A stretch of 64,000 nt of DNA from Verrucomicrobiota bacterium (GTDB lineage: Bacteria; Verrucomicrobiota; Verrucomicrobiia; Limisphaerales; VHCN01): NCBI GenBank assembly GCA_016871675.1, contig VHCN01000004.1, forward strand, positions 1 to 64,000. The letters run 5' to 3'. Under the pieces are notes generated by a model, which saw only the letters and a list, made by a program, of their open reading frames with translations, made no database searches and was not told where the DNA came from. Shown here one piece after another: positions 1-8,074 of this stretch (position 1 is the first letter of the stretch; every line of letters starts with the position of its first letter). Made by a program: the position numbers and the translations under genes.

Positions 1-216
1 GGAGTAATCATCACCATACATCAGCCCGGCGTAGCTGATCTGGCGCGCATTGCCCAGGCACTTGATCGACTTGGCCCGCTCCTTGGCCTTGGTCAGTGCG
101 GGCAGTAGAAGTCCCGCAAGGATGGCGATGATGGCAATGACGACGAGCAACTCGATCAAGGTGAACGCCGCAACGGAAACCGGACTTCTTCGCTTTGGAA
201 ATACCAACGGATTCAT
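1..216 (-). CDS. Pseudopilin-like protein with prepilin cleavage/methylation domain, 3' end outside window
   Basis: Seventy-two codons are visible, starting at the ATG whose first base is 216; the rest lies left of the window. The protein begins with a short basic leader, then [19 protein letters not shown], the class III (prepilin peptidase) signal and hydrophobic helix of type II secretion pseudopilins, with the Glu at +5. It continues with a charged stretch and GLMYGDDYS, typical of the large PVC pseudopilin family. In this family the mature protein is exported and assembled or shed at the cell surface; the specific role is unknown. It is one of four such genes in the window and has no type II secretion genes beside it. 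The call is secure for the N-terminus only. Confidence 0.85.
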   Translation of the reverse strand, partial: MNPLVFPKRRSPVSVAAFTLIELLVVIAIIAILAGLLLPALTKAKERAKSIKCLGNARQISYAGLMYGDDYS

Positions 217-458
217 GGTGGTCTTTCTCGGAAACGGGATGCGGGCCGGCGGTGGTGCCAATGCGCGAAGAATCGGAAGCTGAGTCGAATCCCCGCGGCG
301 GTTGCCGCCGGTCCCGCATCCCAGATTGTTCTCGCTTTGCGCCCGCCGTTCCCGTGGCTGGAATTTCAGCTCACTCTCGGAACATCCGCACACGCGGATC
401 GCGGGACTTCGAAAATGCCACCGGGGCACACGCCGGCAGCCGACAATCGGGAGGCGAT

Positions 459-833
459 TCAGGCCGCGCGGGGAGGCGGCACCGGGGGGGAGAGACTGCG
501 GGCTTGGAGGGCGCGAAGCGGGATCGGATACTGCGATTGGAATTCGGGAGGGAAGAGGATGACTTGCAGCGTCGCGGAGAGGCCATCCAGCGACGGACCG
601 AGCTTCTCCACCTGCTTCTTTTGTTCGGCCTTGTGGGCTTCGAGGACGAGGTCGCAGATGGTGCAAGGGTGCTTGCCGTCAAAGGTCATCGCGATTGCCT
701 CGCGAATCGGAACCTCGCGGGAGAATCGCACCGCCATGCCCGCCCACGCCACGGTTTGGAGGAACGCCCAGTGCAAGCCCAGCGACACCGCGAGCGCGGC
801 GACGAGGCAAACTTTGGCGAGGCGATTCAGCAC
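459..833 (-). CDS. Small exported or membrane protein with CTIC motif, function unknown
   Basis: A 124-residue product starting at GTG (833). Residues 1-32 form an uncleaved anchor or signal peptide ([20 protein letters not shown]). A short domain follows with HPCTICDLV, a CxxC pair that could bind metal or form a disulfide, then a Lys/Glu-rich helix ([13 protein letters not shown]) and a proline-rich end. It lies 109 bp downstream of the cytochrome gene on the same strand and may be its operon partner. The arrangement resembles the small CxxC membrane proteins found near metal-transport and copper genes in this phylum, but I cannot name a family. The start is uncertain because there is no clear ribosome binding site and no upstream ATG. 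Confidence 0.55.
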   Translation of the reverse strand: MLNRLAKVCLVAALAVSLGLHWAFLQTVAWAGMAVRFSREVPIREAIAMTFDGKHPCTICDLVLEAHKAEQKKQVEKLGPSLDGLSATLQVILFPPEFQSQYPIPLRALQARSLSPPVPPPRAA

Positions 834-942
834 CGGCGAAAATGGAAAGTCACGGCCGCGATAATGTCAATGCGGCAGTGGGAAACCGCCGCTGGCGCCC
901 GTCCCCCGCAGGAGGGGACAGGCGCGCAGCGACGGAGGAAAA

Positions 943-1344
943 CTACTTCTTCTTGGCGGCGGGACGATGAACTTCGTGGCACGCCTTGCAGTTGACGGCG
1001 GCCTTGTATTTGTCGACCGCGCCGGCTTCTCCCTTGTCGAGCGCGGTGGCTGCGGCGACGAGCGCGGCGCACTTGTCGGCCCAGCTCTTTTCATCGCCCT
1101 GCGGCGGCTTGGCCTTCGCCATCGCCTGATACGCGGCGAGCATGCCCTTGATCTCGTCCTTGGAGGCGGCTCCATTGGAAGCCTTCTTGCAGACGGGGTC
1201 GGCGTCCTTTGTGGCGCCCTTGTGGTATTTCTGCATCGCCTCCTTGATGGGCGACTTGGCGTCGGCGGCGTAGTCGGACGTGACGAGCACGCCGAGGAAC
1301 AAGGCAGCCGAAGCGGCTACGATGGGCAGGGTCTTCTTCTTCAT
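943..1344 (-). CDS. Periplasmic monohaem c-type cytochrome, class II-like
   Basis: A 133-residue protein with a clear Sec signal peptide (KKKTLPIVAASAALFLGVLV, residues 2-21). The mature part is Lys/Ala-rich and predicted helical. Its only haem-binding motif, CKACH, lies about 15 residues from the C-terminus in VNCKACHEVHRP. A CxxCH near the C-terminus of a small four-helix protein is the layout of class II cytochromes (cytochrome c' and c556). An extra Cys (DPVCKKA) and another in ADKCAAL are also present. Expected role: periplasmic electron carrier or redox sensor; the partner is not visible. It is transcribed alone or with the small CTIC protein downstream. Confidence 0.75.
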   Translation of the reverse strand: MKKKTLPIVAASAALFLGVLVTSDYAADAKSPIKEAMQKYHKGATKDADPVCKKASNGAASKDEIKGMLAAYQAMAKAKPPQGDEKSWADKCAALVAAATALDKGEAGAVDKYKAAVNCKACHEVHRPAAKKK

Positions 1345-1529
1345 GGGGTTTGTTTGGGTGTTGGGGTTTGCTGCGAGACCCGGCGCGCCGCACTGCGCGG
1401 TTGCCAGGCCAAAGGGTCAGCCGATTCGATCGTTCATGGTCCGCGGCTCAGGGTTGTCTTCCATGGCGTGATGTTGGCTCGATAGATACCCGGCGCGACG
1501 GAAAGGTTACGGCGCCAGGGAATCGATTC

Positions 1530-1618
1530 AACCACAAAGACACAAAGGACACGAAGAACGCGCGGACGAATGGCCTCTGCCCTCGCCGCCCTTTGTGTCC
1601 TTCGTGTCTTCGTGGTTT
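1530..1618. repeat. Intergenic inverted repeat built of 8-9 bp degenerate units
   Basis: The left arm (1530-1557) reads as successive units ACCACAAAG, ACACAAAGG, ACACGAAG; the right arm (1591-1618) is its near-perfect reverse complement, differing by A/G exchanges at the same position of each unit. The loop is about 33 bp. It fills the gap between the end of the ExbD-like gene (1630) and the start of the cytochrome gene (1344). A hairpin this long could act as an RNA 3'-end stabiliser or terminator, but no T-run follows. A GC-richer relative sits at 19869-19954. Elements of this style are scattered in several environmental phyla. Confidence 0.75.
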
Positions 1619-1629
1619 CACCAGCTTCC

Positions 1630-2787
1630 CTAGTCCAAGGTCTTCTTTGGCGGTGCAATGTTAATCTGTCCCGGCTTGGCCGGTTGCGGCGGTGGAGGCG
1701 GGGGCGGCTTGGCGCCGGGCGGGGGCGGCGGCGGGGGCGGGGGCGGTTCCTTGAGCCGGTTCACGACGAATTGCGGCAAGTTCTCCTGATACAACGCCGC
1801 GCCGTAAAACTCCCAGCCGGCGGGGATGCCGTAGCGGCTGCATTGCTCGCGCGCGGCGTGATACGCGGCGACGCCCGTCGGGTGCACCCAGAACCAGCAC
1901 ATCGCCTTCGGCCGCGACCGCAGCCGCACGAGTGTCTTCCGGAACTCCGAGTCCGCGTCGTCCACCTGCTCCGGGGTGTCGCCTCCGTCGGCGCGCGGCA
2001 CCAGTTGCATCAACACGCGATCGCTCATGCTGTTCGTGTTGAGCGGGAATCGCACTTCGAGAAACTCGTCCGACAGCTTCTTCTCCGTGAGGAACGTGAC
2101 CGTCTTGATGTGGTCGAAGACGGGTGTCATGCCCTTCTTGTCGGCGGTGGGAACGTTCGTGAGGATGAGGTCATACTTCGCCTTGTCCACCTCGGACCAC
2201 GCGCGGGTGCGCCAGCCGAAGTCATTGATCCAATACACCTTGTTGCTCATGCACAGCACGCGGAACGTCTCCGCGCCCGCGGGTATGGGCTTGGCGACGG
2301 GCACGCGCACGTCCACGGGCGGCGGGCGGTTGGGCTGCGGGGTCTTGTCGAGCACGGCCTTGAGGTTGTCGCGCTCGGCGAAGAGCGTGTTGATCCTGGC
2401 CCGCTCCTCCTGCTCAGCCTTGCGCTGGTTGGTGAAGTCGTCCCGCAGCGTGTCGAGGTCACGGAGCTTGACGCCCTTTTGCTCAAGGGTGGTCTCGAAC
2501 GCGCGCAGGTCATCGAGCTTGGACTTGGCCTCCTGGCGCAACTGCTCCTCGTTCGCGCCGGACTTTTGCGCGATGAGCTTGGTGGCTTCGAGTTGCTGCT
2601 TGGCCTGCTGAATCTGCTGCGGCGTGACCTTGGCGAGGCTTTCCTCGATCTGGCCGGCCTTCTCGTTGACCTGAAGCTGCACGATGATCAACACGAGCAG
2701 CAACGTGCCCACCACGTTGGTCATGTTATCCATCATGGAGTCCATGTTGACTCCCTCGTCCAGATTCTGTTGTTGCCGTTTGGCCAT
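1630..2787 (-). CDS. ExbD/MotB-like stator protein with membrane Asp and proline-rich tail
   Basis: A 385-residue protein. One N-terminal membrane helix is preceded by MDSMMDNMTNVVGTLLLVLI (residues 15-34); the Asp at about residue 20 sits just where the proton-carrying Asp of ExbD, TolR and MotB is found. Residues 40-150 are a charged coiled coil. A globular domain (residues 170-340) contains CWFWVHPTGVAAYHAA and YGIPAGWEFYG, the pattern of ExbD-type periplasmic domains in PVC bacteria. The end is a run of ten prolines, then seven, expected to span peptidoglycan or need EF-P. It is the third gene of a cassette after the MotA/ExbB-like channel (3797-6409) and an ExbD-like paralogue (2893-3678), 105 bp away. 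Inferred role: peptidoglycan- or partner-facing part of a proton-driven motor. Confidence 0.75.
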   Translation of the reverse strand: MAKRQQQNLDEGVNMDSMMDNMTNVVGTLLLVLIIVQLQVNEKAGQIEESLAKVTPQQIQQAKQQLEATKLIAQKSGANEEQLRQEAKSKLDDLRAFETTLEQKGVKLRDLDTLRDDFTNQRKAEQEERARINTLFAERDNLKAVLDKTPQPNRPPPVDVRVPVAKPIPAGAETFRVLCMSNKVYWINDFGWRTRAWSEVDKAKYDLILTNVPTADKKGMTPVFDHIKTVTFLTEKKLSDEFLEVRFPLNTNSMSDRVLMQLVPRADGGDTPEQVDDADSEFRKTLVRLRSRPKAMCWFWVHPTGVAAYHAAREQCSRYGIPAGWEFYGAALYQENLPQFVVNRLKEPPPPPPPPPPGAKPPPPPPPQPAKPGQINIAPPKKTLD

Positions 2788-2892
2788 CGTCTTATCCCAA
2801 GTCCGTCGTCCACGGGTCTGGGGTCACACTTCTCCCAGCCACCCGCACCCTCACGGTCCCGATTACGCCCCACGCCGGACGCATTCGCAACC

Positions 2893-3678
2893 TCACTTCA
2901 TGAACTTCTCGAACTCGCTCAAGTCCACCTTCCCCTGCCCGGGGATGGGCATCTTGCTGGTCGCCAGCTTGTATTGCTGCTCAGCCCAGCCCGCGCCGCG
3001 ATTGTAGCTGTTCATCCCGTCCGTGCGGACCAGAAAGAGCACGAGATGAGTCTTCACGGCGGCGACCTCGGCGAGGAAGTCGTTGTAATCCTTGTCTGCG
3101 CCGATGGCCCCGGTGGCGATCCGAAACCGGTCATCCTTGCTGCGATGGATCACGATCGAGTCATTGTTGGCCTCGACCACGAACAGCCGCCGCCCCACCG
3201 CGAACCCGCTGCCGCCGCCCTGCACGCGCAGCGCGGGCCGGATATCCTCCGGCTTCATCTTCCGCTCCACGAGGTCTTCCTTCAGCCTCGCGATTTCCTT
3301 TTGCACCCTTGGCTGGTCGTCCTTCAGGTTCGCGATCACGATCCGCAGGTTTTCGATTTCCTTCTGCAGCCGCGTCCGCACGGCGTCCGTGGTTTCCGCG
3401 CCCTGCGCGACTTCCCGCAAGGCGAGCAGTCGTTTCTCAAGCTCCTCCACGCTCGAAAGCTGGTCCGTGATGCTGCGGAACTCCGCGAGTTGCGCCTGCA
3501 CCTTCATCATCTCCTCGGCGAGCGGGTTTTTCTTGGCCGCTTTTGTCCCGGACGACGTCGCCTGAATGATCGTCAGGATGCAAATCATCACCACGAGCGC
3601 GCCGGACAGGCACGCGAGGATGCTCATGAACGGAAAGAGCGACATCGCGGGCGCTGAACTGGCTTTGATGCGGGCCAT
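2893..3678 (-). CDS. ExbD-like stator protein lacking the membrane Asp
   Basis: A 261-residue protein with the same plan as its downstream neighbour: one N-terminal helix (LFPFMSILACLSGALVVMI, residues 14-32), a coiled coil (residues 45-150) and an ExbD-like globular domain (THLVLFLVRTDGMNSYNRGA near residue 215). Where the partner protein has Asp before the helix, this one has Phe-Pro-Phe and no acidic residue anywhere in the helix. It also lacks the polyproline tail. It follows the MotA/ExbB-like gene by 118 bp. ExbB/MotA pores hold two ExbD/MotB helices, so a natural reading is that the two paralogues form a heterodimer with a single proton carrier. That assembly is inference; the family relationship is judged from layout and motifs. 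Confidence 0.7.
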   Translation of the reverse strand: MARIKASSAPAMSLFPFMSILACLSGALVVMICILTIIQATSSGTKAAKKNPLAEEMMKVQAQLAEFRSITDQLSSVEELEKRLLALREVAQGAETTDAVRTRLQKEIENLRIVIANLKDDQPRVQKEIARLKEDLVERKMKPEDIRPALRVQGGGSGFAVGRRLFVVEANNDSIVIHRSKDDRFRIATGAIGADKDYNDFLAEVAAVKTHLVLFLVRTDGMNSYNRGAGWAEQQYKLATSKMPIPGQGKVDLSEFEKFMK

Positions 3679-3796
3679 GGGGCGGCGGTGGGGCGTGGGC
3701 GAATGCGTCCGGATGGCGGCTCGCTACAGCCCTCGAACGATCATTGGGTCATTGGTTGTTCGGTGACTCAACTTTGAACCGTGAACGGCTGCCGCG

Positions 3797-6409
3797 CTAG
3801 CCCTTCCCCATCATGCGGCCGAAAAGACCGGCCTTGGGTTGCTGCTGCACGATGACTTGCTTGCCGTGCAGTTCGGCCAGCGTCTGGTTGAGCGCGGCGA
3901 TGCCCTGCTGCAGGGACGCGAGGTGGCCGGCCACCGTCTTCATCGTGTCGTCCACGGCGCGCGTGGCGTCGCTGTGCAGCCGGTTCACGCCGGCCTCCAT
4001 CGTGCGGGCGACGGAGGTCTGGTGTTCCTGCGCGTGCCGGTCGAGCGCGGCGACTTTGTCCGACGCGGCGCGCGCGGCCTCGCTGAGCGCGGAGAGTTGC
4101 GCGGCGGCGGGCTTCATCAACTCCTCGAGGGAGCGCGCGGTGTCGCGGCTGAGCTGGGTGACGGCCTCGTTCAACGCGCGCTGCGCGGCGGCCTGCTGCT
4201 CGCGTCCGGCGCGGTCCATGTTCTGAAGTTGCGTGATGGATTCCCGGACGGCCTCGGCGAGCGCGGCGACTTGCTGCGTCGCGGGCCGCGAGGTTTCCTC
4301 GACGGCGCGGGCGTTGTCGCGGCCAAGTTGCGTCACGGCTTCCTGCAGCAAGCGCTGCGCGTTCGCCTGCTGCTCGCGCGCCGCCTGATCGAGCGACTTG
4401 AGCTGGGCAAGCGAGTCCTTGACCGCATCGGCGAGCGCGCTGATCTGCTGCGTCGCGGGGCGGATGGTCTCCTCGAGCGAGCGGCTTGTGGCGCGCTGGA
4501 GCTGCTCCAACGAGGTGGTGAGGCTCTGCTGCGCCGCGCCCTGCTGGTCGCGCATCTGCCGCTGGAGGTCGGGCAGTTGCGCGGTCGCGGCCTTGAGGCT
4601 TTCGCCGAGCGAACCGACCTGCTGCGCAACGGGCCGGATGGCCTCCTCGACGGACTTGGCGAGGTCGCGCTGGAGCTTCGCCGTGGCATCGAGGAACGCC
4701 TGCTGCGCCGCGCTGTGCTGCTCGCGGGACTGGCGCTGAAGGTTGGTGGATTCGTGGACGGCGTTCTTCGCGGCCTCGCCGATGCCGGAGAGCTGGCTCA
4801 CGGCGGGCTTCATCAGTTCCTCCATCGCCTTGGCGGAATGTTCGGCGGTGACCTTGATGGAATCGCCGAGCATCTTCGAGGCGTCCTGCTGGACGCGGGT
4901 GATGGATTCCTGCATGGCCTTGAGCACGCTGGCCTGATGCTCGCTGGACTGTTTTTCGAGCGCGGCGACGTGCACGGTCGCGGCCTTGACGGCGTCGCTG
5001 AGCGTGCTGACCTGCTGGACGGCCGGCTTGATGGTGCCCTCGATGGACTTGGCGGTCTCGGTGACGGCGACCTTGACGGCCTCGCCGACGACCTTGCTGG
5101 AGTCCTCGTGCAACTTGGCCAGGGATTGCTTCACGCTCGCGTCGATCTGCGCCTGCTGCGTCGCGGCGGCCTTCTCGAGCGAGGCGACCTGGTCGGCGGC
5201 CTTCTTGAGCACGTCGTGGAGCGAGTTCAAACTCTTGCCCGCGGACTGGCCGAGTTCGTCGAGCGTCTTGCTCGCGCTGTCGTTGAAGGCCTTGATCGAC
5301 TTGTGGAACGTCTCCTGCACGGCCTTGGTGTTCTCCTCCGCGCGTTTCTCCAGCCCCTGCGATTGCTCGCGGATCAACTTCGACGCGCCGTCCAGGCCGG
5401 TGAGGAATTGCGTGTGCGCGCGCGTGAGCGAGGCCGTGAGCGTGTCCGCCAGCGCGCCCATGTCGCCGCCGGATGCGTTCGAGCCGTCGTTGAGCCGCGG
5501 CAGCAGGATTTCGTTACAGTAGGCGTCAATGTGGTTGAGGTTGTCCTCCTCCTGCTTCTGCATGGAGGACATCGGCAGGCTCAGAAACATCGCGTAAATC
5601 AGCGCGAGCAGCGTGGTGTCAAACGCCGTCGCCAGGCCGCTCGTCACGCCGCCCATGCTCGCCATCATGGCCTCGACGTCCTTGGCGCCGGACATGACGC
5701 CCTTGAAGTAGCCGATCGCCTGCGAGAGGCCGATGACCGTGCCGATGAAGCCGAGGATCGGGATCGCCCAGACGAAGACCTTGACCAGCGTGTAGCTGCC
5801 GCCGATGCGCGCGCCGTCGATGTTCGACTGGTTGCTCATCATCGTGGCGACCTCGGCGTTCACCGTGCGCACCTCGAACAGTTCGAGCGCCTTGCGGATG
5901 CGGTTCACCATCATGCTGTCCCGGAGCTTGAGGGGCAGTGAATACACGTGCGAGATGAACACGTGCAGGTTGGACTTGTTGATGTCCCGGCCCAGGTCCA
6001 TCGGCAGCACGTCCAGCGTGAGCGCGCGCTGCTGGTGACGGAACTTGACGAACTTCAGAATCAGGAACGCCACGCCCCAGCCGAAGAGGAACGTCTCGGC
6101 AAAGTTCACCCAGCCGCGTTTCGCGAGGATCGCGTAGAAGAACGAATTCTGAAACGGCAGCGCGAGCAGGTAGAAGAACAAGAAAATCCCCGCGCCGATC
6201 CCGAGCGCGATCCACACGTTGGGGTTTGTCGGGTCGGTTTCCTTCCACGCCTCGCGTTGATTCGGCGAGCCCGCGGCGTCCGTGCCGCCCTCCGGCGCGG
6301 CGGGCACGGACAGGCTGGTGCCGCAACCGGGACAGCTCACGTTCGTGCCGGCAAATTCCGGCTCGACCATCAGCTTCATCGCGCACTTGGAACAATGGAA
6401 TCGAATCAT
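3797..6409 (-). CDS. MotA/TolQ/ExbB-type proton channel with zinc ribbon and long repeat tail
   Basis: I start at ATG 6409 because the protein then opens with a zinc ribbon (CSKCAMKL, later CPGCGTSL); an upstream in-frame ATG at 6529 adds only non-domain sequence. The protein is 870 residues. Membrane helices are near residues 55-78, 98-118, 205-237 and 255-280; the last two (LVKVFVWAIPILGFIGTVIG and ATAFDTTLLALIYAMFLSLP) carry the conserved small residues and Thr positions of the MotA/ExbB pore. After the last helix about 585 residues form a cytoplasmic coiled coil made of about eight repeats beginning EETIRPATQQ or a variant, with 58-residue period (two early units are 73). The plan (pore helices plus long tail, with separate ExbD-like partners) resembles ZorA of Zorya, but no zorC, zorD or zorE is adjacent. 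Role inferred: proton-powered rotor whose tail works in the cytoplasm. Confidence 0.8.
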   Translation of the reverse strand: MIRFHCSKCAMKLMVEPEFAGTNVSCPGCGTSLSVPAAPEGGTDAAGSPNQREAWKETDPTNPNVWIALGIGAGIFLFFYLLALPFQNSFFYAILAKRGWVNFAETFLFGWGVAFLILKFVKFRHQQRALTLDVLPMDLGRDINKSNLHVFISHVYSLPLKLRDSMMVNRIRKALELFEVRTVNAEVATMMSNQSNIDGARIGGSYTLVKVFVWAIPILGFIGTVIGLSQAIGYFKGVMSGAKDVEAMMASMGGVTSGLATAFDTTLLALIYAMFLSLPMSSMQKQEEDNLNHIDAYCNEILLPRLNDGSNASGGDMGALADTLTASLTRAHTQFLTGLDGASKLIREQSQGLEKRAEENTKAVQETFHKSIKAFNDSASKTLDELGQSAGKSLNSLHDVLKKAADQVASLEKAAATQQAQIDASVKQSLAKLHEDSSKVVGEAVKVAVTETAKSIEGTIKPAVQQVSTLSDAVKAATVHVAALEKQSSEHQASVLKAMQESITRVQQDASKMLGDSIKVTAEHSAKAMEELMKPAVSQLSGIGEAAKNAVHESTNLQRQSREQHSAAQQAFLDATAKLQRDLAKSVEEAIRPVAQQVGSLGESLKAATAQLPDLQRQMRDQQGAAQQSLTTSLEQLQRATSRSLEETIRPATQQISALADAVKDSLAQLKSLDQAAREQQANAQRLLQEAVTQLGRDNARAVEETSRPATQQVAALAEAVRESITQLQNMDRAGREQQAAAQRALNEAVTQLSRDTARSLEELMKPAAAQLSALSEAARAASDKVAALDRHAQEHQTSVARTMEAGVNRLHSDATRAVDDTMKTVAGHLASLQQGIAALNQTLAELHGKQVIVQQQPKAGLFGRMMGKG

Positions 6410-6553
6410 CGGGGGAAAGATAGTGAGGGTTGCTTTCGGAGACGATACTGCGCTGATCTTGTCGTCGCTCTTGCCAAGGGTGGGTTCGTGACTGCGGACA
6501 TTGACACCCGGCATGGGGCGGAAATTCAACCCCAGAATCCCGCCCGGCTGTGA

Positions 6554-8074
6554 TCAAGCTCCTCTCAAGGTGTCTCTCGCCGTCGCCACTGCCCGCAACT
6601 TTGCCTCCGCCACCTGCGCGCTGGCCACGGGGTTGTCGGCGAAGGTCGCGAAGCCGCAGTCGGGCGTGAACAGCACCCGCTCGCGGCCGAACAGGTCGAG
6701 CGCGCGCCTCATGTGCGCGGCGATGTGCGCGGCGGACTCCACCGAGTCGAGCTTCTGGTTCACCACGCCCACGCCGATGCGCCGGTCGGCGGGCAGTTCG
6801 CGAAGCACCTCCATCTCCCCCGCGCGCGGGGTGCAGAGTTCGAGGAACAGCGTGCCGACGTTCACCGACTTCAACAGGTCGAGCAGCGGACGATAATCAC
6901 CGGTCAACGCCGCGGCTTCGTCACGCGTCCAGTTGCCGCGGCACATGTGAACCGCGACCCGCTCGCGAGGCAGTCCGGCCACGACGGCGTTCAACAGGTC
7001 GCGCGCGAAGGCGAGTTCCTCGCCCGCCGCCTTCTTCTCGCTGAGCGCGCCGCACATGAAGCTGCGCTGCGTCTTCGCGCCGGTGAACACCACCTCGGTC
7101 AGCACCGGCTCGTCGAATTGCACCAGCGAAGCGCCCGCAGCAAGCAGACCGTGCAGTTCCTCGCGCAGCACGCGGACGATGTCCGTCGCAAGCGCCTCGC
7201 GCGTCGCGTAAGGCCGGTCGGTCAGGCAATCCAGCCACATCGTGCGCGTGAGCAGATACGGACCGGGCAGCGCGACCTTCACCGGCTTGCCGGTGAGCTT
7301 CCGGACGAATTCGAGTTCGTGCACGGCGAACGGCCGGCTCCGGCCGAGCGGCCCGAACACGACCGGATGCCGCACGGCCGCCGCGGGCACGTCGAGCGCG
7401 CGCAGCTCCTTCTCGAACTTCTCCCGGTCGTCCACCATCGCCGTGAGGTCGGTGAGCGGGATGAGCTGGCAGTTGTCGAGCAACCCGCCGACAAAGCTGC
7501 TGTAGCTGTCGCGCCGCTGCTCGCCATCGGTCACAACATCCACGCCGGCGCGAAGCTGCGCCTCGACCGCGAGCCGCACCGAGTCGTCCGCCGTGGCCTG
7601 GTAGTCGGCCTCGGCGATGCGGCCTTCGAGCCGCTCGTGAATCGCCTGCAACATCCAGCGCGGCCGGGGCCAACTGCCGATGCCCATGATCGAGAGCGGC
7701 GCAATCGGCGGCGCAGGCGCGGCGGGAGGGAGGGACGCGGGAATGACTGGCCGGACGCGAAGCGACTTTGTGGAGGGGGGTTGCTGGATGGTGGATGGCG
7801 CGGCGGCGCGTTCGGCGAGCGCGCCTTTGCAGACGAGGTAGCTGCGCTGCCTGCCGGACTTGGTCCACGAGACGAGTTCGTTGCCCGTGAGCCGGCACCA
7901 CGCGGGCAGGTCGCCCTCGACGGAGGTGTCGGTGGAGAGAATTTCCAGAAGCCCGCCGCGCGGCATCGGATCAATGTGGCGGCGGATGAGCAGCAGCAAG
8001 CCGCCGCCGCAATCCAAGTCGCCGCCGTCGAACGAGACATCGGGGCGCCGGGAGTGTGAGCCGGTCGCGTTCAA
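6554..8074 (-). CDS. TusA-like sulfur-carrier domain fused to MetE-like (cobalamin-independent) methyltransferase
   Basis: The start is taken as TTG 8074, whose TTGA overlaps the stop of the DsrE-like gene; GTG 8086 is the alternative. The product is about 506 residues. Residues 10-75 match TusA from end to end (DGGDLDCGGGL, then DLPAWCRLTGNELVS), keeping the active Cys but with CGGG in place of CPxP. After a proline linker, residues 125-500 are a MetE C-terminal-type barrel: VVTDGEQRRDSY, VAVHMCRGNW, LFLELCTPRAGEM and TPDCGFATFAD supply the His, Cys, Glu and Cys that bind zinc in MetE. The MetE N-terminal folate-binding half is missing, as in core-MetE and folate-independent methionine synthases. 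The fusion and the operon suggest methyl or sulfur transfer on a protein-bound thiol; this is inference. Confidence 0.8.
   Translation of the reverse strand: MNATGSHSRRPDVSFDGGDLDCGGGLLLLIRRHIDPMPRGGLLEILSTDTSVEGDLPAWCRLTGNELVSWTKSGRQRSYLVCKGALAERAAAPSTIQQPPSTKSLRVRPVIPASLPPAAPAPPIAPLSIMGIGSWPRPRWMLQAIHERLEGRIAEADYQATADDSVRLAVEAQLRAGVDVVTDGEQRRDSYSSFVGGLLDNCQLIPLTDLTAMVDDREKFEKELRALDVPAAAVRHPVVFGPLGRSRPFAVHELEFVRKLTGKPVKVALPGPYLLTRTMWLDCLTDRPYATREALATDIVRVLREELHGLLAAGASLVQFDEPVLTEVVFTGAKTQRSFMCGALSEKKAAGEELAFARDLLNAVVAGLPRERVAVHMCRGNWTRDEAAALTGDYRPLLDLLKSVNVGTLFLELCTPRAGEMEVLRELPADRRIGVGVVNQKLDSVESAAHIAAHMRRALDLFGRERVLFTPDCGFATFADNPVASAQVAEAKLRAVATARDTLRGA

Noticed and set aside
1570-3657. 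Long plus-strand open frame of 695 codons opposite the ExbD-like genes
   Set aside because: Composition rich in Arg, His and Leu with no domain; produced by high G+C on the strand opposite real genes.
3839-5941. Plus-strand open frame of 700 codons opposite the channel tail
   Set aside because: Mirror of the repeat-containing coiled coil; periodic because the real gene is periodic.
1630-6409. Calling the stator-like cassette a Zorya defence system
   Set aside because: No zorC, zorD or zorE homologue beside it and the partners are ExbD-like rather than OmpA-domain ZorB; only the general plan is shared.
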